A stretch of DNA of 60,808 bases from NCBI GenBank assembly GCA_949295005.1, contig CASFJL010000004.1:1-60808 (forward strand). The letters run 5' to 3'. The notes under the pieces were generated by a model. It had not been told where the DNA came from. It saw only the letters and a list, made by a program, of their open reading frames with translations, and searched no databases. Of the stretch, positions 24,918 through 32,843 are shown piece after piece. The stretch is from an uncultured Pseudomonadota bacterium (lineage in GTDB: Bacteria; Pseudomonadota; Alphaproteobacteria; RF32; CAG-239). The translations under genes were made by a program, and so were the position numbers. Every line of letters begins with the position of its first letter. The stretch's first letter is position 1.

Positions 24918-24947
24918 TTAAGTATTCTATTATATAAATATACTTAA
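24918..24947 (-). promoter_or_regulatory. Perfect inverted repeat in the murJ upstream region
   Basis: TTAAGTAT (24918-24925) and ATACTTAA (24940-24947) form perfect 8-bp arms around a 14-base AT-rich centre. On the minus strand the centre contains TATAAT, a consensus -10, with no good -35. An operator covering the murJ promoter is possible, as is chance in AT-rich DNA. Confidence 0.4.
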
Positions 24948-25015
24948 GGCGAGAAAAAATCTCAGGTTATAAAATGAATTTAACTTTTATTTTGTGCTTT
25001 TTTTCCGTTTTCGGG

Positions 25016-25044
25016 TTGACAAATAAAAACAAACTTGCGATAAT
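25016..25044 (+). promoter_or_regulatory. Near-consensus sigma70 promoter
   Basis: TTGACA (25016-25021) and GATAAT (25039-25044) with exactly 17 bases between: the closest match to the consensus in the window. It lies 40 bases before the ATG at 25085. Confidence 0.8.
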
Positions 25045-25084
25045 AGACAAAAGATAATAAAAGTTCATTTTAAGGAGAAGTTTT

Positions 25085-25345
25085 ATGAGTGATGATTTGT
25101 TAAAAAATTTTTTTGCAAAAGGCAAAGTAAAAGCCTTTCAAAAAGAAGGTGAAGATCTGTCAAAAACAGCCAAACGTGTAGCATTTAGCCGTTTTTCTGA
25201 TTTTTTGAGCAAACCTGTCAAAAACATTTCAGGGAATGATGAATTTATCAACACTTGCAAACAAATTGCAAAAGAAATGGGAATTGAAATCAAATTTTCT
25301 CCCAACAACATGCAAAATATAATCAGCAAAGGCCAAGAGCGCTAA
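25085..25345 (+). CDS. Unknown small cytoplasmic protein, likely highly expressed
   Basis: An 86-residue protein that I cannot assign. It is basic in the first half, with A-K-G-K-V-K-A-F-Q-K-E-G-E-D and T-A-K-R-V-A-F-S-R-F, and looks helical throughout. There is no signal peptide, membrane segment or cysteine pair (one Cys). The transcript unit is exceptionally clear: a near-consensus promoter, AAGGAG eight bases before the ATG, and a terminator after the stop. Small, abundant and possibly nucleic-acid or ribosome associated, but that is inference from charge and expression signals alone. Confidence 0.75.
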   Translation: MSDDLLKNFFAKGKVKAFQKEGEDLSKTAKRVAFSRFSDFLSKPVKNISGNDEFINTCKQIAKEMGIEIKFSPNNMQNIISKGQER

Positions 25346-25388
25346 TTTTTTTGTTTTTGAAGACTTCTCCATTATGTTAATAAAATTT

Positions 25389-25412
25389 CCCTTCCTTTCG
25401 GAAGGGTTTTTT
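25389..25412 (+). terminator. Rho-independent terminator
   Basis: CCCTTCC (25389-25395) pairs with GGAAGGG (25400-25406) around a TTTC loop, followed by six Ts. It ends the small gene at 25345. Confidence 0.92.
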
Positions 25413-25478
25413 GTTGCTTTTTTTTATAAGACATGATAGTTTTTTGTCTAACAGTAAAATTATTAAATTTTTTATATT

Positions 25479-26711
25479 ATGAACACACAAGATTATTTTG
25501 AAAAAAAGAAACAAGAAACAACAAAAAGTTTTGCGTTTTTTATTGAACGTGTTGCGCATGGCCCAAACACTCCGTATGGAATTGACTTTGCCAAAAAACA
25601 CTGTTTAGAAGATGTAACAATTGTTGTATTGCCTGGAACAACATCAGGAAAAAACGCTCTTAAAGAACATAACGGCTTGTTAAAAAGAGTAGATGATTTT
25701 GTTTTTCAATCTCATTCTTTTTCCAAACAAAATGTTCATGTTTGTTGTGCTGTTTGTCATTATGGAAATGCTTTTGATTCTGATGTAGCAAGAAAACTTT
25801 TGCATTTATATTACACAGAAAACAAAACATATCAGCAATATATGGAAGTAATGGAAGAACAATCCAGACAAGAATATATTATGCCTCAATATGTAACAGA
25901 TATTTTTAATGAAATTTTTTATCCGAGACTTTTTGATGAAAACAATCAATTTCTTCCTTTCACAAAAGCCTTGAATCGGATTCGAAAATTAATATTTGTA
26001 ACATTTTGTCATGGTGCGTACACAATGATAAAATTGGAAGAGAGCTTGTCAAAACAGCTTTCAACAAGCCCATACTCACCTTCACAAATAGAAAATTTAT
26101 TAAAAAGTCTGGTTGTTTTGGCATATTCTCCAGATTGTCCGCTTGGCCTTTCACAAATGCAATTTATATCTTTTGCATCTGCAGCAGATTTAACAATCAA
26201 GCATGACAACGGCTTTATTGATTATGTTCATCGAGGTCTCTTTGTTGAAGATTTTGGCTTGTGTTATCTGCCAAAAAAATATGGAAATGTTTTTTACTGC
26301 GCTCAATATTCTCAAAATGGCGTAGAAGGAAACCCTCGTGTGTTGCAAAGAATAGACCCTGAAGAATGGTATAAAAATTTGCATAAAGATTCTGCAGAAG
26401 AACAAAAAGATTTGCACATTTCAGAACATGGTTTTTTAGGATTTATTCCCCATGCAAAAATGAGCAATGCCGCAATAAAAATGCAGCAAATTGGTTGTAG
26501 AATATTAAAAAACGCAATTTTAAACGCCATTTCAAAAGATTATAAAACTCTTTCAACATTTGAGCTTTCCGCTTCAAAAATAGAAGATGAATTAATTTTC
26601 TTAAAAGCAAAAATAAAAGGAGGTATTCTCTTATTAAAAAAAGCTTTATGGGAAAAGAACCCTCAGAAAAAAAGCTTTGCTTCTAATGTGAAAATTGCAC
26701 GCATAGATTAA
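25479..26711 (+). CDS. Unknown 410-residue protein
   Basis: I do not recognise a family. The N-terminal part has a strand-like V-T-I-V-V-L-P-G-T-T-S-G-K (residues about 45-57), a second strand V-H-V-C-C-A-V-C-H-Y-G (near 85-95) and later V-T-F-C-H-G-A-Y (about 172-179). Strands ending in Gly- or His-rich turns recall an alpha/beta fold, conceivably hydrolase-like with C-H-G-A-Y at the nucleophile turn, but this is speculation. The rest is helical, ending in a Lys-rich tail. Seven or more cysteines argue for a cytoplasmic place. No Shine-Dalgarno sequence precedes the ATG, and the upstream terminator separates it from the small gene. Confidence 0.65.
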   Translation: MNTQDYFEKKKQETTKSFAFFIERVAHGPNTPYGIDFAKKHCLEDVTIVVLPGTTSGKNALKEHNGLLKRVDDFVFQSHSFSKQNVHVCCAVCHYGNAFDSDVARKLLHLYYTENKTYQQYMEVMEEQSRQEYIMPQYVTDIFNEIFYPRLFDENNQFLPFTKALNRIRKLIFVTFCHGAYTMIKLEESLSKQLSTSPYSPSQIENLLKSLVVLAYSPDCPLGLSQMQFISFASAADLTIKHDNGFIDYVHRGLFVEDFGLCYLPKKYGNVFYCAQYSQNGVEGNPRVLQRIDPEEWYKNLHKDSAEEQKDLHISEHGFLGFIPHAKMSNAAIKMQQIGCRILKNAILNAISKDYKTLSTFELSASKIEDELIFLKAKIKGGILLLKKALWEKNPQKKSFASNVKIARID

Positions 26712-26741
26712 AAAAAGGTCGGAAAATTCCGACCTTTTTTA
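26711..26741. terminator. Bidirectional terminator
   Basis: AAAAAAGGTCGGAA pairs with TTCCGACCTTTTTT (26711-26740) around a short loop. It separates the convergent unknown gene and typA. Confidence 0.93.
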
Positions 26742-26747
26742 TTTTTA

Positions 26748-28568
26748 TTATTCAGCAACATCAATTTTTTGACGTTTACGTTGCAACGGATCCAAAATAC
26801 GTTTTCTCAAACGCAAACTCTTAGGTGTTACTTCCAATAATTCATCTGCTTGGATGTATGACAAACCTTGTTCCAAAGTAATTTTGCGTGGAGGAATAAG
26901 GTCAATGGCATCGTCTTTTCCGGCTGCACGAATATTGGTTAATTGTTTAGATTTTGTCGGGTTAACTTCCAAATCATTTGGTTTTGTGTGTTCACCAATA
27001 ATCATCCCCACATAAACAGGTGAGTTATGTTCAATAAACATCGGACCACGGTCTTGAAGTTTCCACAAAGAATAAGCCACGGCTGTTCCTGCTTCTGAAG
27101 AAATAAGAACACCGCAACGACGTCCTTCAATTTCTCCTTTATAAGGTTCATATCCTTTAAAGCTGCGGCTCATCACACCCGTACCTCTGGTATCGGTCAA
27201 AAATTCAGAGTGATAACCGATCAAACCGCGAGAAGGAGCATTAAAAATCAAACGAACTTTGTTACCGATTTGAGAAGGAATCATATCTGTCATTTCCGCA
27301 CGGCGAGAACCTAATTTTTCAACCACAGTACCGGAAAATTCTTCATCCACATCAACAACAACTTCCTCAACCGGTTCCAACAAGTTTCCATTTTCATCTT
27401 TATGCATCAACACACGCGGGCGAGAAATAGATAATTCAAAACCTTCACGGCGCATGGTTTCAATCAAAACGCCCAATTGCAACTCACCACGACCGGCAAC
27501 TTCAAACGAGTCGGTAGATTCTGTGCGAGAAATTTTCAAGGCGATGTTTCCTTCAGCCTCTTTACACAATCTATCCCAAATCATACGAGAAGTTACCTTA
27601 TCGCCTTCACGACCGGCTAAAGGAGAGTCATTAATTGAAAAAGTCATCGCCAAAGTCGGAGGATCAATCGGTTGAGCCGGAATGTGCTTTTCAACTTCAA
27701 AAGCACAGATGGTATCGGCCACCGTACCTTTAACAACACCGGCCACGGCAATAATATCTCCGGCATGAGCCTCTTCCAAAGCTTCTCTGTTCAAACCGCG
27801 ATAAGCCAATATTTTGCTGATACGCACACGTTCAACTTCTTTATCTTCAGCATTTAAGACTTTAACGGTGTCATTAACTTTAAGTGTTCCGGATTGTACT
27901 TTACCTGTGAGCAAACGACCAACAAACTTATCTGCTTCCAAAGTAGTAGCCAACATTGAGAATGGTTTATCCGGTTCGCATTTAGGTTCAGGAACATAAG
28001 AGCAGATGAGTTCAAACAAAGGTGTTAAGTCTTTTTTCTCATCATTCATATCTTTAACAGCCCAGCCGTTTCTGCCAGATGCATATAATACAGGGAAGTC
28101 TAATTGTTCATCATTAGCATTTAAGCTGACAAACAAGTCAAAAATTTCATCCAAAACTTCATCAACACGAGCATCGGGTTTATCAGCTTTGTTAATAACA
28201 ACAATGGGTTTTAAGCCGAGTTTTAATGCTTTTCCGGTCACAAATTTGGTTTGCGGCATGGGGCCTTCGGAGGCATCTACGAGCAAAACAACACCATCTA
28301 CCATAGATAAAATACGTTCAACCTCACCACCAAAGTCAGCGTGTCCGGGAGTATCTACAATATTAATATGTGTACCATGCCAGTTTACGGATGTACACTT
28401 TGACAAAATGGTAATACCTCTTTCACGTTCCAAATCGTTACTATCCATAACGCAGGTTTCAACTTTTTGGTTGTCTCTGAAAGTACCACTTTGTTTCAAA
28501 AGCCCGTCAACCATTGTAGTTTTACCATGGTCAACGTGAGCAATAATGGCAATATTTCTCAAATTCAT
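26748..28568 (-). CDS. typA: TypA/BipA ribosome-associated GTPase
   Basis: A 606-residue translational GTPase. G1 A-H-V-D-H-G-K-T-T at 10-18, G2 E-R-G-I-T-I, G3 D-T-P-G-H-A-D-F, G4 N-K-A-D and G5 are intact. Domain order follows EF-G/BipA, including the C-terminal BipA-specific domain with R-G-T-G-V-M-S-R-S-F. TypA binds the ribosome at the EF-G site and supports assembly and growth under stress such as cold. It lies 94 bases after the PfkB-type kinase gene and may be co-transcribed with it. Confidence 0.98.
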   Translation of the reverse strand: MNLRNIAIIAHVDHGKTTMVDGLLKQSGTFRDNQKVETCVMDSNDLERERGITILSKCTSVNWHGTHINIVDTPGHADFGGEVERILSMVDGVVLLVDASEGPMPQTKFVTGKALKLGLKPIVVINKADKPDARVDEVLDEIFDLFVSLNANDEQLDFPVLYASGRNGWAVKDMNDEKKDLTPLFELICSYVPEPKCEPDKPFSMLATTLEADKFVGRLLTGKVQSGTLKVNDTVKVLNAEDKEVERVRISKILAYRGLNREALEEAHAGDIIAVAGVVKGTVADTICAFEVEKHIPAQPIDPPTLAMTFSINDSPLAGREGDKVTSRMIWDRLCKEAEGNIALKISRTESTDSFEVAGRGELQLGVLIETMRREGFELSISRPRVLMHKDENGNLLEPVEEVVVDVDEEFSGTVVEKLGSRRAEMTDMIPSQIGNKVRLIFNAPSRGLIGYHSEFLTDTRGTGVMSRSFKGYEPYKGEIEGRRCGVLISSEAGTAVAYSLWKLQDRGPMFIEHNSPVYVGMIIGEHTKPNDLEVNPTKSKQLTNIRAAGKDDAIDLIPPRKITLEQGLSYIQADELLEVTPKSLRLRKRILDPLQRKRQKIDVAE

Positions 28569-28662
28569 TCAAGTATCTTTCTTTTATTTTATTATTTTTG
28601 ATTAAAATTCATCACTAAAATAGCAATTTTAATTTTAAATACAAGAACTTAATGCATATAAA

Positions 28663-29685
28663 TTAAGCTCTTAAACCATATTCAATTAATTTTTTTCTGA
28701 CAAAGCCACGCAAAGAAACCTCCGGTCTTGCGCCATAGTGAGAAATAATTTCAGAAGCGGCAATACTTCCGATAATAGCACAAGTTCCCAAAGAGCGTTC
28801 TTGAATGATACCATATAAAAATCCGGCGGCATAAGAATCTCCGGCTCCGGTAGAATCAACGACATCAGAGACTTTTTCAGCCTCAACAAAAGTAATTGTT
28901 CTGCCATTAACAACAACAGAGCCTTTTTCACTACGGGTAACGGCAGCAATTTCAATATCAGATTTTATTAATTCCAAAGTATGATAAAGGTCTTGTTCTT
29001 CAAACAAGTCTTTAATTTCTTCTTCATTACAAAACAAAATATCAACATATTTTTTGATAATTTTTTTAAATTCCTGACGGTGACGATCCACACAAGATTT
29101 ATCAGATAAGCTAAAAGCAACTTTGCGACCATGTTTGTGTGCCAATTTGCAAGCTTTAATCATAGCCTTTTGCGCACTATACGTATCCCACAAATAACCT
29201 TCCATATAAATAATTTTAGCTGCTTTGATAATATTTTCATCAATATCTGCCGTAGACAATTTTTTTGCCGCGCCCAAATAAGTAAACATAGAGCGTTCGG
29301 CGTCTGGGGTTACCAACACAATACTTCTTCCGGTAACAGGACCTTCATTTAAGGTTGGAGTATCAAAGTCCACACCTGCGGCACCGATATCTCTTTTGAA
29401 AAGTTGCCCCAACTCATCATCATGAACTTTTCCGATAAATGCGGGAGAACCACCCAAAGAAGCCAAACAAGCCACCGTATTTGCGGCAGAACCACCGCAA
29501 ATTTCTCTTTCAGGAACCAAATCCTGATAAATTTTTCCGGCATCAAGAGCTTCAACCAAAGTCATGCTTCCTTTGGTCAAGTTTCTTTCCGTTAAAAAAC
29601 CTTCACCGACTTTGGCCAAAACATCAACAATTGCATTGCCAATTCCAACAACGTCATAATAGGTGTTATCTGATTTTGTGAGCAT
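28663..29685 (-). CDS. PfkB-family sugar/nucleoside kinase (adenosine-kinase-like)
   Basis: A 340-residue ribokinase-fold enzyme. The N-terminal G-I-G-N-A-I-V-D-V-L (16-25), the G-G-S-A-A-N-T-V-A substrate loop (63-71), and the C-terminal D-S-T-G-A-G-D-S-Y-A-A-G-F with the catalytic Asp are diagnostic. The arrangement with G-N-A-I-V-D and an A-A-N-T segment is the adenosine-kinase-like subgroup common in Alphaproteobacteria, so a nucleoside is a likely substrate but a sugar cannot be excluded. It lies upstream of typA in the same direction. Confidence 0.9.
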   Translation of the reverse strand: MLTKSDNTYYDVVGIGNAIVDVLAKVGEGFLTERNLTKGSMTLVEALDAGKIYQDLVPEREICGGSAANTVACLASLGGSPAFIGKVHDDELGQLFKRDIGAAGVDFDTPTLNEGPVTGRSIVLVTPDAERSMFTYLGAAKKLSTADIDENIIKAAKIIYMEGYLWDTYSAQKAMIKACKLAHKHGRKVAFSLSDKSCVDRHRQEFKKIIKKYVDILFCNEEEIKDLFEEQDLYHTLELIKSDIEIAAVTRSEKGSVVVNGRTITFVEAEKVSDVVDSTGAGDSYAAGFLYGIIQERSLGTCAIIGSIAASEIISHYGARPEVSLRGFVRKKLIEYGLRA

Positions 29686-29751
29686 TTTAAAAAATCCAAT
29701 AGTTAAACTTACTTCTGTTATTTAATACACTTTTATTAATTCTGCAAGGCA

Positions 29752-29793
29752 AAATAAAAAAAATAGAAAAGGCTTCTTTTAACAGAAGCCTTT
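29752..29793 (-). terminator. Rho-independent terminator after pepF
   Basis: AAAGGCTTCT (29768-29777) pairs with AGAAGCCTTT (29784-29793) around a 6-base loop. On the minus strand a T-rich tract follows (complement of 29752-29767). It lies 12 bases after the pepF stop. Confidence 0.88.
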
Positions 29794-29805
29794 GATTTAA
29801 TAAGA

Positions 29806-31593
29806 TTATCCAAAAACCTTTTTATCCAGTTTTTCCAGCTCATCAATATAACCTGATATCAATTTCAAGCCCATATTCCAGAATTTTGGATCATTGGGAT
29901 TCAAACCAAAGGGTTTTAATAGTTTATCATAATCGGTAATGGCTGTTTTTTCCAACATTTGCAGATATTTTTTCGGAAAATCTTTAACGCTGCCGTCTTG
30001 ACTGACCTGATACAACGAGTTGACCAAGCAATCAGCAAATGAATAAGCGTATACATAAAACGGCAAGAAGAAGAAATGTCCGACTTGAAGCCAGATATAT
30101 GCCGAATTTTCATCAACATTGACATAAGGTCCCAAAACATCTTTCTGAACTTCTACCCAGATATCTGCCAAGCGCTGCTCAGACAATTCGCCTAACTTTC
30201 TTTCTTCATGCGCTTTGCTTTCAAAAAAGTGGAAAGCAATTTGGCGGAAAGCAGTGTTAATCATGTCATTGACTTTGGAGGCAATTAAGCACAATTTGGT
30301 TTTATCGTCCTTAATATTTCTCAGCATGGACTGGAAGGTAATCATCTCACCAAAAACAGAAGCAACTTCTTCTGAAGTCATACGTGAGGTTTCGTTCAAA
30401 TCGCCGTTCTTTTGTCTCAGGCGCATATGGCAACCATGCCCCAACTCATGCGCCAAAGTCAAAACATCATTTTCTTTGCCAACAAAGTTCAGCAACAAAT
30501 AGGGGTGCTTAACACTGCTCGTACCGGCGGCAAAAGCACCGCTTCTCTTGCCATCACGCGGCGGAACATCAATCCATGCATTTTCAAAAAACGGCAAAGC
30601 TGTTTCATAGAGTTCGGGAGAAAATTCTTTATATGCATTCAAAACGGTTTGAACCGCCTCATCCCAGCTATAATGTAAATCTGCTGAAAATGGCAAAGGT
30701 GCGTTTCTGTCCCAATATTCAATTTTATCAACGCCCAACCATTTGGCTTTTAATTTATAAAAACGATGGCTGATGTTTTTGTAATTCTCTTTTACTGTGT
30801 TTGCTAAAGCATCAACCACTTCATCCGTGACATTTTCACTTAAATTGCGTTCAGATACCGGTTTTTTATATTTTCTTTTATTATCTTCAATTGATTTATC
30901 TTTAATCACCATATTGTAGATAAAAGTAAACAAAGGAGAGTTTTCTTTGCTGACGCGGTTTAGCTCCTTGCCGGCTTTTTCTCTGACTTTGGCATCTTTA
31001 TCTTGCAATAACTTTGAGATTTCGGCATCGTTATATTCTTTGCCGTCAATCACAAACTTTAATCTAGAAGATTGTTCTTCATACAAGCGAACCCAAGCCG
31101 CTGAAGATGTGACAGATTTTTCTAACAAAACTTCTTCCACTTCTTCACTCAATTCGTGTTTCTTAAAGCGTAACACTCTTTCAAACCACGGCTTGTAGAA
31201 AGAAACTTTTTCATCTTTGAGCCATTCTTTGATTTTCTTGTCCGATAATTGATTGATTTCTAAAGTAAAGAAAACCAATGGTTTGGCATATTCTGTCAAG
31301 GCCTCACTGGTATTTTGATAAAAAGCCATAGCCTCACCGTTTTTCATTTGAGTACACATATTTAAATAAGCAAACTCACCCAAAATGGTGCCCAATGTAT
31401 CCAAATGCTCATATTCAACCAAAGCGTTATACATTTTTTTGGCATCTAAATCTGCCAATTTGCCCTTATATTTTTTGGCAAAATCGGCGGCTTTTTTCTT
31501 ATATTCAGCTAAGTCTTTTTTTATTTTAGGGTCTTGCATTCCATTGTATAAATCAGACAAGTCCCATGCCGGAAGCTCATTTTGTTTTTTCAT
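29806..31593 (-). CDS. pepF: Oligoendopeptidase F (M3B metallopeptidase)
   Basis: A 595-residue M3-family zinc peptidase. The metal site H-E-L-G-H is at 382-386, with the third ligand in the helix about 25 residues on (M-T-S-E-E-V-A-S-V-F). The N-terminal helical oligo_F domain and the length are typical of the pepF/M3 clade. It is cytoplasmic and degrades short peptides of roughly 7-17 residues. AAGGATG lies nine bases upstream. The start overlaps the preceding small membrane-protein gene by 17 bases, so it is the third gene of a unit starting with the GlmU-like gene. Confidence 0.95.
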   Translation of the reverse strand: MKKQNELPAWDLSDLYNGMQDPKIKKDLAEYKKKAADFAKKYKGKLADLDAKKMYNALVEYEHLDTLGTILGEFAYLNMCTQMKNGEAMAFYQNTSEALTEYAKPLVFFTLEINQLSDKKIKEWLKDEKVSFYKPWFERVLRFKKHELSEEVEEVLLEKSVTSSAAWVRLYEEQSSRLKFVIDGKEYNDAEISKLLQDKDAKVREKAGKELNRVSKENSPLFTFIYNMVIKDKSIEDNKRKYKKPVSERNLSENVTDEVVDALANTVKENYKNISHRFYKLKAKWLGVDKIEYWDRNAPLPFSADLHYSWDEAVQTVLNAYKEFSPELYETALPFFENAWIDVPPRDGKRSGAFAAGTSSVKHPYLLLNFVGKENDVLTLAHELGHGCHMRLRQKNGDLNETSRMTSEEVASVFGEMITFQSMLRNIKDDKTKLCLIASKVNDMINTAFRQIAFHFFESKAHEERKLGELSEQRLADIWVEVQKDVLGPYVNVDENSAYIWLQVGHFFFLPFYVYAYSFADCLVNSLYQVSQDGSVKDFPKKYLQMLEKTAITDYDKLLKPFGLNPNDPKFWNMGLKLISGYIDELEKLDKKVFG

Positions 31594-32029
31594 TTAAAAC
31601 ATCCTTATTTTGTTGAATATCTTTCATTTCCATAAATTCATTTAATTTTTTGATTTGTTCCATATTCATATTTCGGTCAACATCATTTTCAAAAAAAGCA
31701 TCTTCAGGTAAAACAGGCTCAAATATATAATTATCCCATGGTGTTTTTTGTTTTCCGTCAAACCACAAAGAAAAACCTTGTTTAATCACCCCTAAATCGC
31801 ACCAAGAATTTTTCAAAACAGCTTTAATTCCGCAAAGAAATTTTTTTTCTTCAGGACAATTCATAATATTTTTTGCCATTGTTTCGGTGCATGGAATAAA
31901 ACCTCTTTTTTGTAAATCATATCTGGGAGAAACCAAAACCAATAAGAAAAACAAAAAACCAAACAACAAAATCAAACTGATAAAAAATCCAAACCAATAT
32001 TCTTTCATAAAAATATAAAGTTTTTTCAT
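31577..32029 (-). CDS. Unknown single-pass membrane protein
   Basis: A 150-residue protein with one strong membrane helix at about 14-33 (F-F-I-S-L-I-L-L-F-G-F-L-F-F-L-L-V-L-V) and a soluble C-terminal part, most likely periplasmic. That part has four or five cysteines (F-I-P-C, M-N-C-P, F-L-C-G, S-W-C-D) that could form disulfides, and a Glu/Asn-rich tail. I do not recognise a family. Its ATG overlaps the stop of the GlmU-like gene as ATGA, and its end overlaps pepF. Confidence 0.78.
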   Translation of the reverse strand: MKKLYIFMKEYWFGFFISLILLFGFLFFLLVLVSPRYDLQKRGFIPCTETMAKNIMNCPEEKKFLCGIKAVLKNSWCDLGVIKQGFSLWFDGKQKTPWDNYIFEPVLPEDAFFENDVDRNMNMEQIKKLNEFMEMKDIQQNKDVLNEKTK

Positions 32030-32757
32030 TTTTTCAATCTTTCTTGATACAATTTTTCCAAAAGCGCCAATTCTTCTTGAGTATTAGCGGCAGAAGCCTC
32101 ATAAACAGAACATTCAATAGCACTGCATTTCAAACCTTTTTTCAAAGCAATGCTAACAGCATCTGTCAAATAAAATTCACCGGCGGCATTGTTATCAGAA
32201 ATTTCATCTAAAATATCAAACATTTTAGCTCCGTCAAAACACATCATACCGGAGTTGCAAAATTTAACGGCTTTTTCTTCATCTGTTGCATCTTTATATT
32301 CAACAATGCGTTGCAGCTCACCGTCTTTCATAATCAAACGACCATATCTAGCGGCATCTTCAGGCACAAATCCCACGCAAACCACGGCATAACCTTCACG
32401 ACGTTTTTGCAAAATTTTTTCAATTGTCTCAGTTGTATAGAGAGGTTGGTCGCCAAAAATAACCAAAATATCACCCTCAAATCCTTTTAATAAATCTTTT
32501 GCGCATTTAACGGCATGCCCTGTTCCCAATTGCTTGTCTTGAACACAAGTTTTATAAGGAGCAACTTCTTTTTTTACCAAATCGCCCTCAGGTGAAATAA
32601 CTGTAATAATTTCAGACACGCCAGCTTTTTCCAAAGTATTAATAATATGTTTGATCATAGGTTTTCCACACACAGGCATCATCACTTTAGGCAAGTCAGA
32701 TTTCATTCTTGTACCTTTACCGGCACCCAAAATAATTGCAGCTATTTTTTCACTCAT
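32026..32757 (-). CDS. GlmU-like N-acetylglucosamine-1-phosphate uridylyltransferase, acetyltransferase half absent
   Basis: A 243-residue nucleotidyltransferase. L-G-A-G-K-G-T-R-M-K-S-D-L-P-K at 10-24, Q-L-G-T-G-H-A-V at 76-83, G-D-Q-P-L at 102-106, E-Y-K-D at 153-156, N168 and N-N-A-A-G-E-F-Y-L-T-D at 189-199 (metal-binding Asp199) are the motifs of the uridylyltransferase half of GlmU. The protein stops where E. coli GlmU enters its linker, so the left-handed beta-helix acetyltransferase domain is entirely absent, with no remnant downstream. Either the acetyltransferase is a separate gene elsewhere or this is a second, specialised sugar nucleotidyltransferase. AAGGA precedes the ATG. Confidence 0.85.
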   Translation of the reverse strand: MSEKIAAIILGAGKGTRMKSDLPKVMMPVCGKPMIKHIINTLEKAGVSEIITVISPEGDLVKKEVAPYKTCVQDKQLGTGHAVKCAKDLLKGFEGDILVIFGDQPLYTTETIEKILQKRREGYAVVCVGFVPEDAARYGRLIMKDGELQRIVEYKDATDEEKAVKFCNSGMMCFDGAKMFDILDEISDNNAAGEFYLTDAVSIALKKGLKCSAIECSVYEASAANTQEELALLEKLYQERLKK

Positions 32758-32843
32758 TTTAAATCCTTTCTTTTATAATATATTAATGAATATGAGTTTA
32801 TTCTAGCAGAGGTATAATTTTTATTAACAATAAAGAGACTTTT

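Noticed and set aside
28006..28539. 177-residue frame antisense to typA
   Set aside because: Mirror frame of a highly conserved gene; low-complexity Ser/Thr-rich product, typical of a shadow.
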